Source of the DNA: Antitrichia curtipendula
Taxonomy: Eukaryota > Streptophyta > Bryopsida > Hypnales > Leucodontaceae
Length of the DNA stretch: 64,000 nt
Assembly (NCBI GenBank): GCA_951230915.1
Contig: OX579636.1
Coordinates: 26,471,567 to 26,535,566 of the forward strand
Direction of reading: 5' to 3'
Positions 1 to 10,699 of the stretch are shown here, piece by piece. Position numbers and translations under genes: made by a program. The notes beneath the pieces were generated by a model that did not search any database, was not told the origin of the DNA, and was given only the letters and a program-made list of their open reading frames with translations. The first letter of the stretch is position 1, and each line of letters starts with the position of its first letter.

Positions 1-2873
1 GTTGTCGTACCCGTCCACCATTTTGGGGCGAGAGCATGCGATTGTGGTGAACTTGGAGCACATCAAGGCCATCATCACAGCGCAGGAGGTGCTGTTGCTC
101 AATTCCAAAGAGGAGTTGGTGGCTTCCTTTGTGCAGGACCTGCAACGGCGCCTCCCTTTGCATATCAACGCCCTGGGTCAAGAGGTTGGTGTTTTTGTCC
201 TTAGCCCCAAATTGCGCCTCATGTTTTATGAGAGTCATCTCCTTTGTTCAATTTGACTTATTTTCTCAGCAATGGTTCTAGCGATTTATGATTTAGCTCC
301 ATTTGAATTCTATTATTTTCACAATGAGCATTGGTGAGATGATCATTGAACTGATCGTATAATATCCATGAATCCTTGGTCCTTGAGGGGTTAGTCATAT
401 ACTTAATCATTTGTGTTTTACTATTTCATAGTCGTTGCATTCCAATTGTTTTTGCTGTGAAGCAATTGGAGTACCAAAATCTCATTTTACCACTTCAGAT
501 GTCAATGCCTATCGAGCCTTAGTTACGGATTTATGGTTTTCTAACATGTATGTCATGCTGCTTGGTCAAGGTTCATAATGAGGATGGAGGCGGTGGACTG
601 AGCGACTATGAAGGAGATGGGCATCCCAAATTCAACTCGCAGTCGCCCATGGAGCCATTGGCGTCAAGATTATCATCTCATGAAGCAAGCGTAGAGGCGA
701 TGTTGGAGTCATCAAGGCCTGAAGCACAGAACGGCACAACCGCAGTTGCAAGTACTTTTCCGAACAAACCTCAGTTGCAAACAGGGTTTAAGGAAGATCC
801 CGGAAGTCCTGGACGAACTAGAGGTGGCCCTAATATATTGCCTTTTGAGTTTCGGGCATTGGAGGCCTGTTTAGAGGCTGCTTGCAGTTCCCTTGATAAT
901 GAGGTATTGGGGACTCCACCACTTTCTTTGCTAGTCTTTTCCTCTCAACATACTTTTAAAATGCTCTTCTTTTTCTGTTTATATATATCTCTCCGTGTGT
1001 GTGTGTGTGTATCGTCTCCCTTATCGTCTTCTGTCAACATATTTGTATTGTATATGTGGTAGCGTGTGAAAGTTTCGTTTGGGGTTTGCGTCTGAAAATG
1101 TGGACATTCATAACACTCTTGAAAGCTGCGCACATTGTAGGCCTAATTGATATTTCAAGGAAGAAAGGAGGTATCCAAGATACTCCAATTCTTTGTAATC
1201 TTTTTTCTTTTTCACAAATCCTGTCACATCTTGAGTTCAAGAATGAAAGCGTTGGTGCTCAGCGAATTATTATAGACAACTGTACTTATTGCCAACCATA
1301 ATGAAAACAATGGAAAGGGGTATGTAGGCAGTCAGCACTGCTCTACAATTTTTATATTCACATATTACTAAAAATTGAACATGCAAATGCTCATCAGTGC
1401 AAAAATGCATATAATAACCTGGGATTCTGGAATGCAGGCGTTGGATTTGGAAAAAGAAGCCTATCCCGCGTTGGATGAGCTAACCTCAAAAATCAGTACT
1501 TTGAACTTGGAGCGCGTGCGCCAAATTAAGAGTCGCTTGGTTGCCATCTCTGGTCGAGTTCAGAAGGTACTTATTGTTTCATACATGTACTTCTTAGTTT
1601 ATTGACGTCGAATTTTTTCGTTTCATTATTTCCCTATCATTCAGGCTGTCAAATCTGAACGACCAGCTTTACTTGAAGCTATTCGTGTAATCTCATGCTT
1701 ATCTTTTTTCCTCTAGGTAAGGGACGAAATCGAGCAACTATTAGACGATGACGGTGATATGGCAGAGATGTACTTGACGGACAAATTGCTAGCACAGCAG
1801 GAGTCATCAGTCTCGCCCTCCTCCTCTGGTCCAGGGTTTGGATCACCCAGTGCCGATAGTCATGTAACCCCTTTCAACCTGGAGGATGCAACACTTCAAT
1901 CCGACGGTGGACAAGTTTCAGATGGAGAGGAAGATAGGTATGTACGTTCATTTGTTTGTGTGTCGTTTCTATTATGTGCTAACCCGTATGACACTCTACT
2001 CAAGAAACACGAACTCACTGCATCACTCGGTTTGCTTGGTAGGGATGGAGGCCCAGAGAGTTTGGGCGGTGGACGAACTCAAAGCAGCAGGAGCACCAAC
2101 TCCACCAGTACTGTCTCTGCCAAACCTTTGGATGTGGAGGAGCTTGAAATGCTCCTGGAAGCCTATTTTGTTCAGGTTGATGGCACGCTGAACAAGTTAT
2201 CAACGGTAAGGCTCTAACAGGGTTTCCAGTAAAATTAGACTGTTTCAAGAATTTTTTAACGTCATTAACCAGAATCTTTTCCATGATTCATGAGAAGCCT
2301 CGATACCATCACTGACCATATCACGAGACCTCCTGGTTCATGGGAGACATGTCTTCATGTTCTCTGAGCTTCTTGAAACAGTCTAATTTTACTGATACCC
2401 TGTTTTCTGTGCCTACTCTTCCTTCTCTCTCTATGAGTTGATGCCCTTAAGTTGACTTTGGAGAAACGTAGGAATCCACAGTTCGCTTCGTTGTCATCAG
2501 TTACTTAATAACCCTGTAAATGTTTGAACTGACCTCAAAGTTGCAAATTTGACAGTTTTTTTAATCTAATTATCTTCCACATCTTATGCAGCTCCGAGAG
2601 TACGTGGACGATACGGAGGATTACATCAATATCATGCTGGATGACAAGCAAAACCACCTTCTGCAGATGGGAGTGATGCTTACAACAGCCACTCTTGTCA
2701 TCAGTGCCTTCATCGTGGTGACGGGGGTGTTCGGAATGAACATCCACATTCCTCTTTTCGATTTTGGCGGAACGTCGCACTTTCTGGGAGTGATTTGCGG
2801 GTCGGCAGCCATCTGTGTCATCTTATATTTTGCAGTGATAGGATGGTGCAAGTACAAGCACCTGATTGAGTAA
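1..2873 (+). CDS. MRS2/CorA-like magnesium transporter, 3' part of gene (5' end outside window)
   Basis: Membrane Mg2+ channel of the plant MRS2 (MGT) family. Phase-consistent exons are 1-184, 571-903, 1438-1566, 1717-1937, 2043-2205 and 2592-2873. The first exon reads YPSTILGREHAIVVNLEHI, a conserved MRS2 stretch, so the N-terminal portion lies left of the window. Exons 3-5 give the long helical region (ALDLEKEAYPALDELTSKIS, then VEELEMLLEAYFVQVD). The last exon has two membrane helices with the pore signature GMN between them (VFGMN, codons near 2730-2745) and a short basic tail ending KYKHLIE. The exon 2 product is Gly/Ser-rich and looks family-variable. Intron 2 carries a (GT)7 tract near 998-1012. 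The stop TAA is at 2871-2873. A good donor (GA/GTAAGT) overlaps it and an acceptor lies at 2971-2973; joining them recreates GAG-TAA, so the protein end is the same either way. The target membrane cannot be judged without the N-terminus. Confidence 0.93.
2217..2402. repeat. Intronic long inverted repeat (MITE-like or hairpin precursor)
   Basis: Intron 5 of the MRS2 gene has arms 2217-2251 and 2370-2402. Both arms contain AGTAAAATTAGACTGTTTC (one as its reverse complement) and differ by only a few bases near the ACAGGGT ends. The 118-bp centre shows no obvious further pairing. I see no clear target-site duplication. The RNA would fold into a strong stem of about 33 bp. Confidence 0.75.
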
Positions 2874-3757
2874 GTTAATACTTTGGCTCCATCTTAGTCC
2901 CATTCTTCTAGCTTGTAGCTGAATCTAGATTGAAGCCCACCAGGCTTTGATTCTGGATGTATTATTGTTTCAGGTAATTGACGCCTCACTAACTAAGAAG
3001 TTCCAGACGTCCAATGATGTCACCTTTCCTTTGATTGCATCAAGGTAATTGCACTCAAATTGCGACCCTGTTTAACCACACCGAGTTGAGATCCTGTTTT
3101 AACCACAACTTTGTTCTAATCGCACCGAATTGTGACCTCGTTGCAAAACTTAGTTACCCTTGCAAATTCTTGCCTGAAATGTACAACACCTGAACATGAG
3201 ACCCTTGGGTGATTTGGGGTACATCTATCACAAGGACTTCAAAATTCTTATTAGGGTAAAACAACACATTGTGGTAAGAATTAGGAGTTTGCCCTCATGC
3301 CCTTGCTGAAATTTTTCAAATTTTTTTCCCATTAGAAGAGAAACAATGAGAGCAATTGGAATTTTATTTTTTCAATAAAGAATGAATTTGCTATAAATTT
3401 TTGAAATGTTTAATGCATCATGACCTAAAAGAGTCTCTAAACTACCCTAGAACGGCAACAAAATCTGAATCCATGATGCTCATCTTACTCACCTAAAGTA
3501 GTCACAATGTTTTCTAATATGGAAGGCCTAAAAAATCAATTCTTACAATGAATTCACATTGAAAAGTTGGAAGTTCCTAATGAGGTCACTAATCACTATT
3601 ATTGTCATGTAAGACATTGATTGTGGCACAAATTTCACATATTGGAAAAATTCGTAATGGGGTCATTTCTTAGGTGTCTACTATGGGGTCATTTGACCAC
3701 AATGGTTTTTTCTATCTTATATTCTTTTGGTGCTTAAAACATACACTCTTATCCCAT
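2874..3757. other. MRS2 3' flank and AT-rich spacer with a short degenerate tandem repeat
   Basis: Probable 3' UTR with a likely UTR intron (donor at 2870, acceptor at 2973). At about 3051-3150 a unit of roughly 29 bp (like CACCGAGTTGAGATCCTG followed by TTTTAACCAC) repeats about three times with drift. There is no credible ORF. Confidence 0.5.
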
Positions 3758-4673
3758 TTAACCCCTAAAGACCAAAGCTATTTTTTTTAATCAAAAAACA
3801 CTCAAAATTGTCACTTCTGCTGTGTTCATCTAAGAAGAAAAAAAATGTAACCATACAAAAAAATTATGAAGTGACAAAAGATTATATGGCAAAAAATTTA
3901 TGAAGTTTGATTGTACAAATGGGAAGATTTTAGCATTCAAAGTTAGAAAATAAAAATAAAATTTTGAACACTAGCCTACAATTTTAGATGACTTTGCTTC
4001 CCATTTGTGAAATTTTTTTGCACTATGGACTTTGAACTTAAGAAAATTTGTGTTGAAAAATAGAGTCTAGGAATTTAAAAAACAAAAACAAACAAAAACA
4101 AACTTGATTCTCATTATTTAAAAAATTGTAAAGTAGAAGAAAGCAAGATTGCTTCCAAGATTGAAAGCAAAACTAAATTGTTAATAGCTCTAAGATGGGA
4201 TTGAAGTACAATAATTATAATGGTGAGATTGTTTTAGCAAGCAAATTTAACCTTGTCAAATAAATTTTTTTTAAATTGTGAAAATTGCATTCAAAAATGA
4301 ATCCTAGACATTATTTTTTCAACAAGATGCTTAGATTGCCCAAAAAACAAGACTGTTCATAACTTTCACAAAATGAAATGAATAAAAGCTTCACATGTGG
4401 ACAAAAATATTACCTATAAGAAAAGAAAATTTTAATTTAATTTCAAATTTTTGTAGATTTTTTTTTCTATCCGGCGGCATGAAAATTATGTTTATGATGG
4501 CGTAACTTTTGCTCCCGAACATCAATTGAAATAAAAATTATATTTGCACAAAGCTAAGAAGTTTTTTCTATCTTATGAGAAAGTTTCAAAAAGTTTCACT
4601 AGAAATTGAGGTAATAGGAACTTGCCTAAAATCCATTTTGTCCCTTGAGGGGGCAATGGTCTTTTAGGATTAA
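3758..4673 (-). mobile_element. TTAA-bordered inverted-repeat element, copy A
   Basis: The left end is TTAACCCCTAAAGACC and the right end, read inward, is TTAATCCTAAAAGACC (13 of 16 identical). The body is the reverse-orientation homologue of the element at 57773-58363. Shared blocks include TTCCTATTACCTCAATTT near the right end, AAGTTATG.ACA/GTCTT..TTTTTTGG in the middle, and CAGAAGTG followed by TTTTGAGTG near the left end. No transposase-like ORF is visible, so it is either non-autonomous or decayed. Confidence 0.7.
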
Positions 4674-6137
4674 GTTCTATAAGACCCAATGTGTTTGCAA
4701 ACCTTATAATGCAAAAAAATAATAAGTAAAAATCTAAGAAGAATTGGGTGTTTGATTGGGAGGTCCCCAATTTTTTGACTGGACCATCACTTGTAAAAGT
4801 CCAATTGGGAGAAATACAAATGTATGACATGAACATGTCATGGAATTACCATAGTGTACATAGAAAGAAGTGCATTTTCAATAAAAGATTTTGTATATCC
4901 TAAATCCAATTGTTTTTTGTATAATAATCAAATTTCTTGGTGCAATATATGCATTTGCATGTGGTTTTTCAAATTTAACAACATTACCACCATGAGTTCA
5001 TCTTCTAAATTGCCTCACTATTGCTTTTTTTTTCTTTGGAACTATTGTAGGTTGAAACATTGTATTTTACATTCTTTTGTACATTATAGATTAGATTTAT
5101 TTACTTGATCACTTCAATTACACGTTTTCAAATGCACATGATGGATCATGGTCATTTTCTACGCGACATGTTCATCACATATTCTTCCATTTCATAGTTG
5201 GATTGTACACTTTTGTCTAGATTTCTTCTAAAACTAGGGATTTAGAAAGGATTCCATCAATACTCTTGATTTGGTCAAAACTACCTTGTAACCTAAAATG
5301 TTGACGAATTGAGTATATTCTTTCAATTGCCAACAAAGTCCAATACAAGAAAGGATGTTTTAATAAAAAGAAACATGACCATAGACTTCTTTGGATCTAT
5401 GGATGTGTTCTATCTTGCAAAATTTTCCTTTACATTTTTGAAGAGTTGCCTTTATAAAAGGATTATGGATTCCTATTTTATGCAAGCTAGAGCTTATTAT
5501 TGGTGGGAGGTAATAAATGCTACTACATGATGGCCACTCCTTGACAACCATGCATACTTTGTACAATGAATGCCAAATTTATTTTTTCATATACAAAATA
5601 AAATAAGTTTTTAGAATGTCACAAATTGTTATGAAATATTAGACAAATGTTGATTTCAAAACATTATTTGATAAGACAAATCAGCATCATGCATTGAAAG
5701 CCATATTAAATAAGCATCTACAATGAAAAAGTATCAATGCCAAAAGATGCAGTAGTCTTCTCCATCAATTATTCTCTCTATTTTAGTGAAAAAATTCTTT
5801 GTATGGTATGCCAACAAACATTCCTAGTCTTTGATTATTTTCTATCCTTGTAAACAACTTGTTCCATTATCACATAGCTTATTGAATGGCATATAATGTC
5901 TTTAGAAGTTCTCATTTGTGATCCCATTGTTCCAAGCAATTTTCTTAATCCCCAAATGCTCAAGGCCTTTTTTGAGGTTCTAGAAAATTAAGATTTGCAA
6001 TAGACACCCTTGCACAAAATCTTGAATAAAACTATTCAATTGTGTTTTGATGGTGTATGTTTGCCTTTTCCCAAATGTAGTAGTTTCATAGCTACATGAT
6101 TAGCCAACGATATCATAAGCAATGGTCTTTGGGCACA
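4674..6137. other. AT-rich spacer, no gene seen
   Basis: Low-GC sequence. The few ORFs (for example 4854-5108, 5309-5530) are short, compositionally AT-driven and match nothing I recognise. No RNA gene or clear repeat boundary was found. Confidence 0.4.
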
Positions 6138-7032
6138 TTAACCCTTTAGTGACCAGTCGACTACATTTTGGTCGATTTATAGACTCTATGCTTGTTGTAG
6201 GTCAAAATACACCTAATTTGTAAAAACCCAAAGAGGAATGGAGTTAGAGCATCTTTAGAATCTCACTTTAAACCAATTTTTTTGGCAAGGCATGCAATAA
6301 TGTGTGAGCTATGCTAGTTTGAATGAATCTATGCTGGCTAAGGAAATGTACAAATAAGCTTCAATCTAGGCAAATTTTTATCAAAATACACAAGCCATAG
6401 AGGCAAAAATGTTGCTTGGCAAGACCACTATCTAATCCATGAAATCCAAGGATGTACATGGATTAGCTAAAGTAGGAGGGCCCAAAACTACCCATTTAAG
6501 AGTTGAAATTGAGTTTTGGGGAGGTAAAAAAATTTGAATTATATTTCATTAAAATTTCCTTGAAAAACAAGTAGAATTGGCATCTAATCCAAGTTATTTC
6601 ATATTTTTGGAACTTTATGAAATTAGTTATGAATTTTTGAAGTTGAAATTGCAAAGGTTTAAAAACCATGAAATGTACATTTTTTGTACATTCTTGTGAA
6701 GATGGAAAACCAACATGTACAAACAATGTATATTTGAGGAGTGGAGTGTTTTAGAGTGTGAGAGAATTTTGAGCCACCTACTTTAGAGACACTTTTTGCT
6801 TGGTTGTAGTAGATTCAGTTCTCACTTCAATCTTTGAGCCATTCTCATGTCTAAATGAAAGCTTCGATCACCTTCATTCTTGTGGCAATACATTGCCAAG
6901 GCCTTGTAGCCTCAATTTCTATGGTCCAATCATGTTTATTTGGTTCAAAGCTCATCCCAAAATAACTTTTTAAAAGTATATATTGAAAAAATGACTCGCC
7001 CCCTAAATCAACCACGGTCACTAAAGGTTTAA
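6138..7032. mobile_element. TTAA-bordered inverted-repeat element, copy E
   Basis: The ends are TTAACCCTTTAGTGACC (6138-6154) and, read inward from the right, TTAAACCTTTAGTGACC (7016-7032): 16 of 17 bases match. The length of 895 bp is close to copy A. The interior is AT-rich with no coding capacity. It belongs to the same end-sequence family as the elements at 3758 and 57773, with a variant inner end. Confidence 0.7.
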
Positions 7033-9129
7033 GTTATCCCCACCTTCTAGCATAGAAGGCATATCCCTCACTCTTTAGGTAGAGAAAGTGGGGATATGGA
7101 TAATATTCTTGATGTTAAGAATTTGATGTCTAATTATTATGATTACTAAGGAAGTTTTTCTTTAGGAGTATATTTTGGGCTAGAAAGTTGGTATGTAAAG
7201 GAAAACATTATTTTATTTTTTAAATTATAAAATTTTTACACAAAAGAGGTCTTGGATACAACTACCTCAATTCAATTGAATTTTGTTGGCAATTGAAGGA
7301 AGATATCAAATTTTCAATATAGTTTTTTATGATTTCTTTTGGAAATATATGAATAATTTACAAATTTTCAATATTGATTATAGGTGTATCTAACTCAATG
7401 TTTGCTTTGACTAATTCATATCTAGAGCATTATTTTGAATTTGTAGTTCGGGCATTTCATCGAGTTTCTCTTACATTAGCACTTAGATCTTCTTAGATAT
7501 CAAATTGCATATCAATATTTTTTAATTCTAAATATCCTATCTACAAGTTGTGCACTATACAAATTCAACAAGGAGCTACACTACAAGAATCTTTGCAACA
7601 TTGCTTTGCTCTTTGAGTAAGATCATACTCAAACTTCTTCACATTTACCAAAGATGTAGCTTTTTTTTAATATAAAGCCCCTCTCCTTTAGCCCGTCAAA
7701 ATCTATAAAGGCTTGAGCAATTTACCACTAGGTTTGGCATTTTCTTCACTCGTAATAGTCAAATGCAACAACTTTGCCAAATTTACAATTACCAACACCT
7801 CCGGGTAAGTAAGACTATAATTTTTTTTATTAATGAAACATGCCAAGTATTTCCTTACAACGTTTTACACAATGAAATGGATTCCTTCACTATATGCCTA
7901 AAGAAAAAACATTTTGCAATTGTGAGACTATTAGCCTTGATTCCTAAAGAAAAGAAGAAGTTTTGTAAGCACATACTCAAACATCATTTCTAAGCTTGAT
8001 ATGACCTTTTAAATTATATACAAGTTTAAGCTTTATATCCTTTTGACGTGAAATTAATTATTTTCTATCAGTATGAAAGTTTTCAATTAGTTTGGTGAAA
8101 AAATATAATTTTTGTAATTTTGATAACAAAAATTGAAAATACATTGGCAAATATAACTGAAAATAATTCAATGAATTTGAAAGTTCCTCTCAAGGTGCAA
8201 TTAATGATGAAGAATAGTGTTAAAAAAATAAAGTAATTTTTTTTCTACTCCGAACACTTATAACTGCAACATAATAGCTCAGAATTGCCAATTTGCCACT
8301 ATCATGATAAGCTTAGCCTTTATATAATTGAATAGTTTAAAAAACTATATTTTTCATAGTGCGATTTTTTAACTAAGTAAGAATCAATATGCAGATTCTG
8401 TCAAAGCTTTTTGGTACAAAATATGCAAAACAAAATTATTTTGTTTTACACTTATCAATATTAAGTATAAAATTCTAATATATTTCAAGAATAATCTAAT
8501 TATTTATTTGACCATTTATTTCAGAAATAGAGGTTAAAATTAGAAAAAAAGATTTGTATTTAAATATTATAATATTTAAAAATAGAAATGTGAATGAAAA
8601 ACAATCAATATTAAGTGATTTGGATTCAACAACACAAATTTTGCAATAGAAATAATCTATTTTATTTTTATTTTTATTTTTAAAAAAGGAGTAGAAGTGG
8701 AACTTGTCAAGCTTCACTTTCTAAATTTGAATAAAATGAAAAAGAATGATTATTGTGAACACTAATAAAATATTGAGTTTGACTAAGCCACTAAGCCACA
8801 TCAAGTTTTAAAAATCAAAGAAGTAGGAATGTTTTAGGAGGGGAAAAAAAATCCATCTACTTTATTACCAAAGACATTCCACTTTAATTGATTAATAGTG
8901 TTATACACAATCACAACATATGCAAGTTCATTTCTAATGTTAATAACCTACAAAATGGGCACTATGAATACAATTTCAAATCCCAATTTTAAGGAGTTTA
9001 TTATGTTTCCTTTGATACAACTCAAGTCAACAAAAATGACTACTATCAAAAAACTATTGGTAGAATAAAGTAACCTTACTCCTCTAATTGTAGTTTTCGG
9101 AAACATATCTTAGTCAAATAATTACCATT
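7033..9129. other. AT-rich spacer
   Basis: No supported gene. Around 7590-7650 the phrase CTTTGAGTAAGATCATACTC resembles the dispersed repeat better preserved at 11608-11722 and 63437-63560, suggesting an old third copy. The rest is low-complexity AT-rich DNA. Confidence 0.4.
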
Positions 9130-9650
9130 CACAAACCATTCACAAACCAAAGTTGTTCACTAAAATTTATTATACAATCATAGTCACTTCAAAATTGAGT
9201 ACAAAATTGAAACATTTTCATTCAAACAACCATACCATAAGCATCAATGGACAAAGTCCAAAATTAGATATAGGGAAGTTGTAGTGTGCAACACACTACA
9301 CATCACCATAGAAGTTTGAAGAAAAAATTAGTTGTGATTTGAAAGAAAATCAATTTCAAAGTTAGCCATGTCAAAAATTCAATTTTGTTCAACATGATTT
9401 GGAATTACTTTATCAAAAATTCAATTTTGTTCAACATGATTTGGAATTACTTTATCTTTTGCCAATTTTTTGTGCAAAACTTTTTGTGCCTTGGCTTGTT
9501 GGTATACATCATTACAAACAAGCAAACAATTTGACCTTTATAAAATTTTCAGTTTTTTTGACAATATTGTCAATAATAATTTACATTCTTTTGGATCTTT
9601 TGGATCAATTATGTGCATCATGAACTTTAATCTTTGGGCAAAAAGTTTGA
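9130..9650 (+). repeat. Dispersed repeat, copy 1 (inverted copy at 16340-16880)
   Basis: This stretch aligns over its length with the reverse complement of 16340-16880. Shared blocks include CATTCAAACAA..CAT..ATGGACAAAGTC, GAAGTTTGAAGAAAAAA, AATTTCAAAGTTAGC and ACTTTTTGTGCCTTGG. Both copies also retain a weak hydrophobic reading frame (plus 9399-9623 here, minus 16338-16598 there) with similar pieces such as LTFIKF/LTFIKL. Class is unknown; it may be the remnant of a coding element. Confidence 0.65.
9371..9454. repeat. Perfect 42-bp tandem duplication
   Basis: Two adjacent identical 42-bp units, each starting TCAAAAATTCAATTTTGTTC, lie inside dispersed-repeat copy 1. Perfect identity suggests a recent local duplication or an assembly artefact. 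Confidence 0.9.
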
Positions 9651-10699
9651 AATTAAAAACACATTATATAGCTATGAAATATAAATTGAATGCATTGCCC
9701 AATTCAACAAATATTTCAAATGCAAGGACATTAAGATGTAACAATGGTTCATATACGCTCAATTCCAAAAAGAGATTCAAATATTGTGAGAATCAACATC
9801 ATATGTATGTTTATTAAATTTTATGTTTCGGTAGTGACTTGTAAGAAACTACATTCTAAAATGTCACTTGGAACATCATCAATGGATCACTCTAAACAAC
9901 TCATTCAATATATTACTATCTTTTGTTTGGTGTAAAATTAGGACTTGTGACTATTATCATCAAAAGTGCATCAAAAGTTTCTTTAAATAGAAACAATAAG
10001 ATTTAGATTTGGACTTGGAACAACCAAAATAGAGCTAATAGAAGCAAGCTAATAGACCAAAAAAATAAAATAGAGAGCCACTTCAAATCATGATAAAGAG
10101 AGAAAAATCTAAGGAAATGGCTATTCAAATTGACCTCAACTGATCTGACTCTTGTACTTCAAAGATTTCTCCACAACACTAGGTGACCAGCCAAAATCAC
10201 TCCTACATTTGTCAAATGCATAAAATGATGCAAATTGTATATCTCACAATTGAAACATGGTCAACCAAATTGAGTCCTGTGAATGCAACTTCCTTCTAGG
10301 AGGACACTCCAAGCCTAATCCTGGAAAATCAATAATCTAAGAGTATGCTATTTGAATTTACAACAACACACGCCAAAAGATTGAGGGATGCGCATTTGTG
10401 CTAATGAGATGCTCTCAACACCACTCTGCCTGCACTAGCAAATAGTAAATTGTCCCGATTAGAAGTCATCTCTGTCTATTACCCCCAAAGTAACCAAGCT
10501 GAAAATAAAATGTCTACTTCAGAAGACCATCGTAACTTTCAAAACATATTTCTATTTCATTAAAAACCTGGGGTATGATTTTCTTCTTTCTAATTTAATT
10601 GCATCTCCTATACATATGGAAGTACCCACGAGGAAACTTGGGAGTAAGATACGTATCACTTCCACTCCGACAAAGAAAAAAATTCCATTGTGCTACGTT
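9651..10699. other. Spacer and 3' flank of the F-box/PP2 gene
   Basis: AT-rich with no convincing ORF. The portion near 10440-10699 directly follows the stop codon of the minus-strand F-box/PP2 gene and is its probable 3' UTR. Confidence 0.45.
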
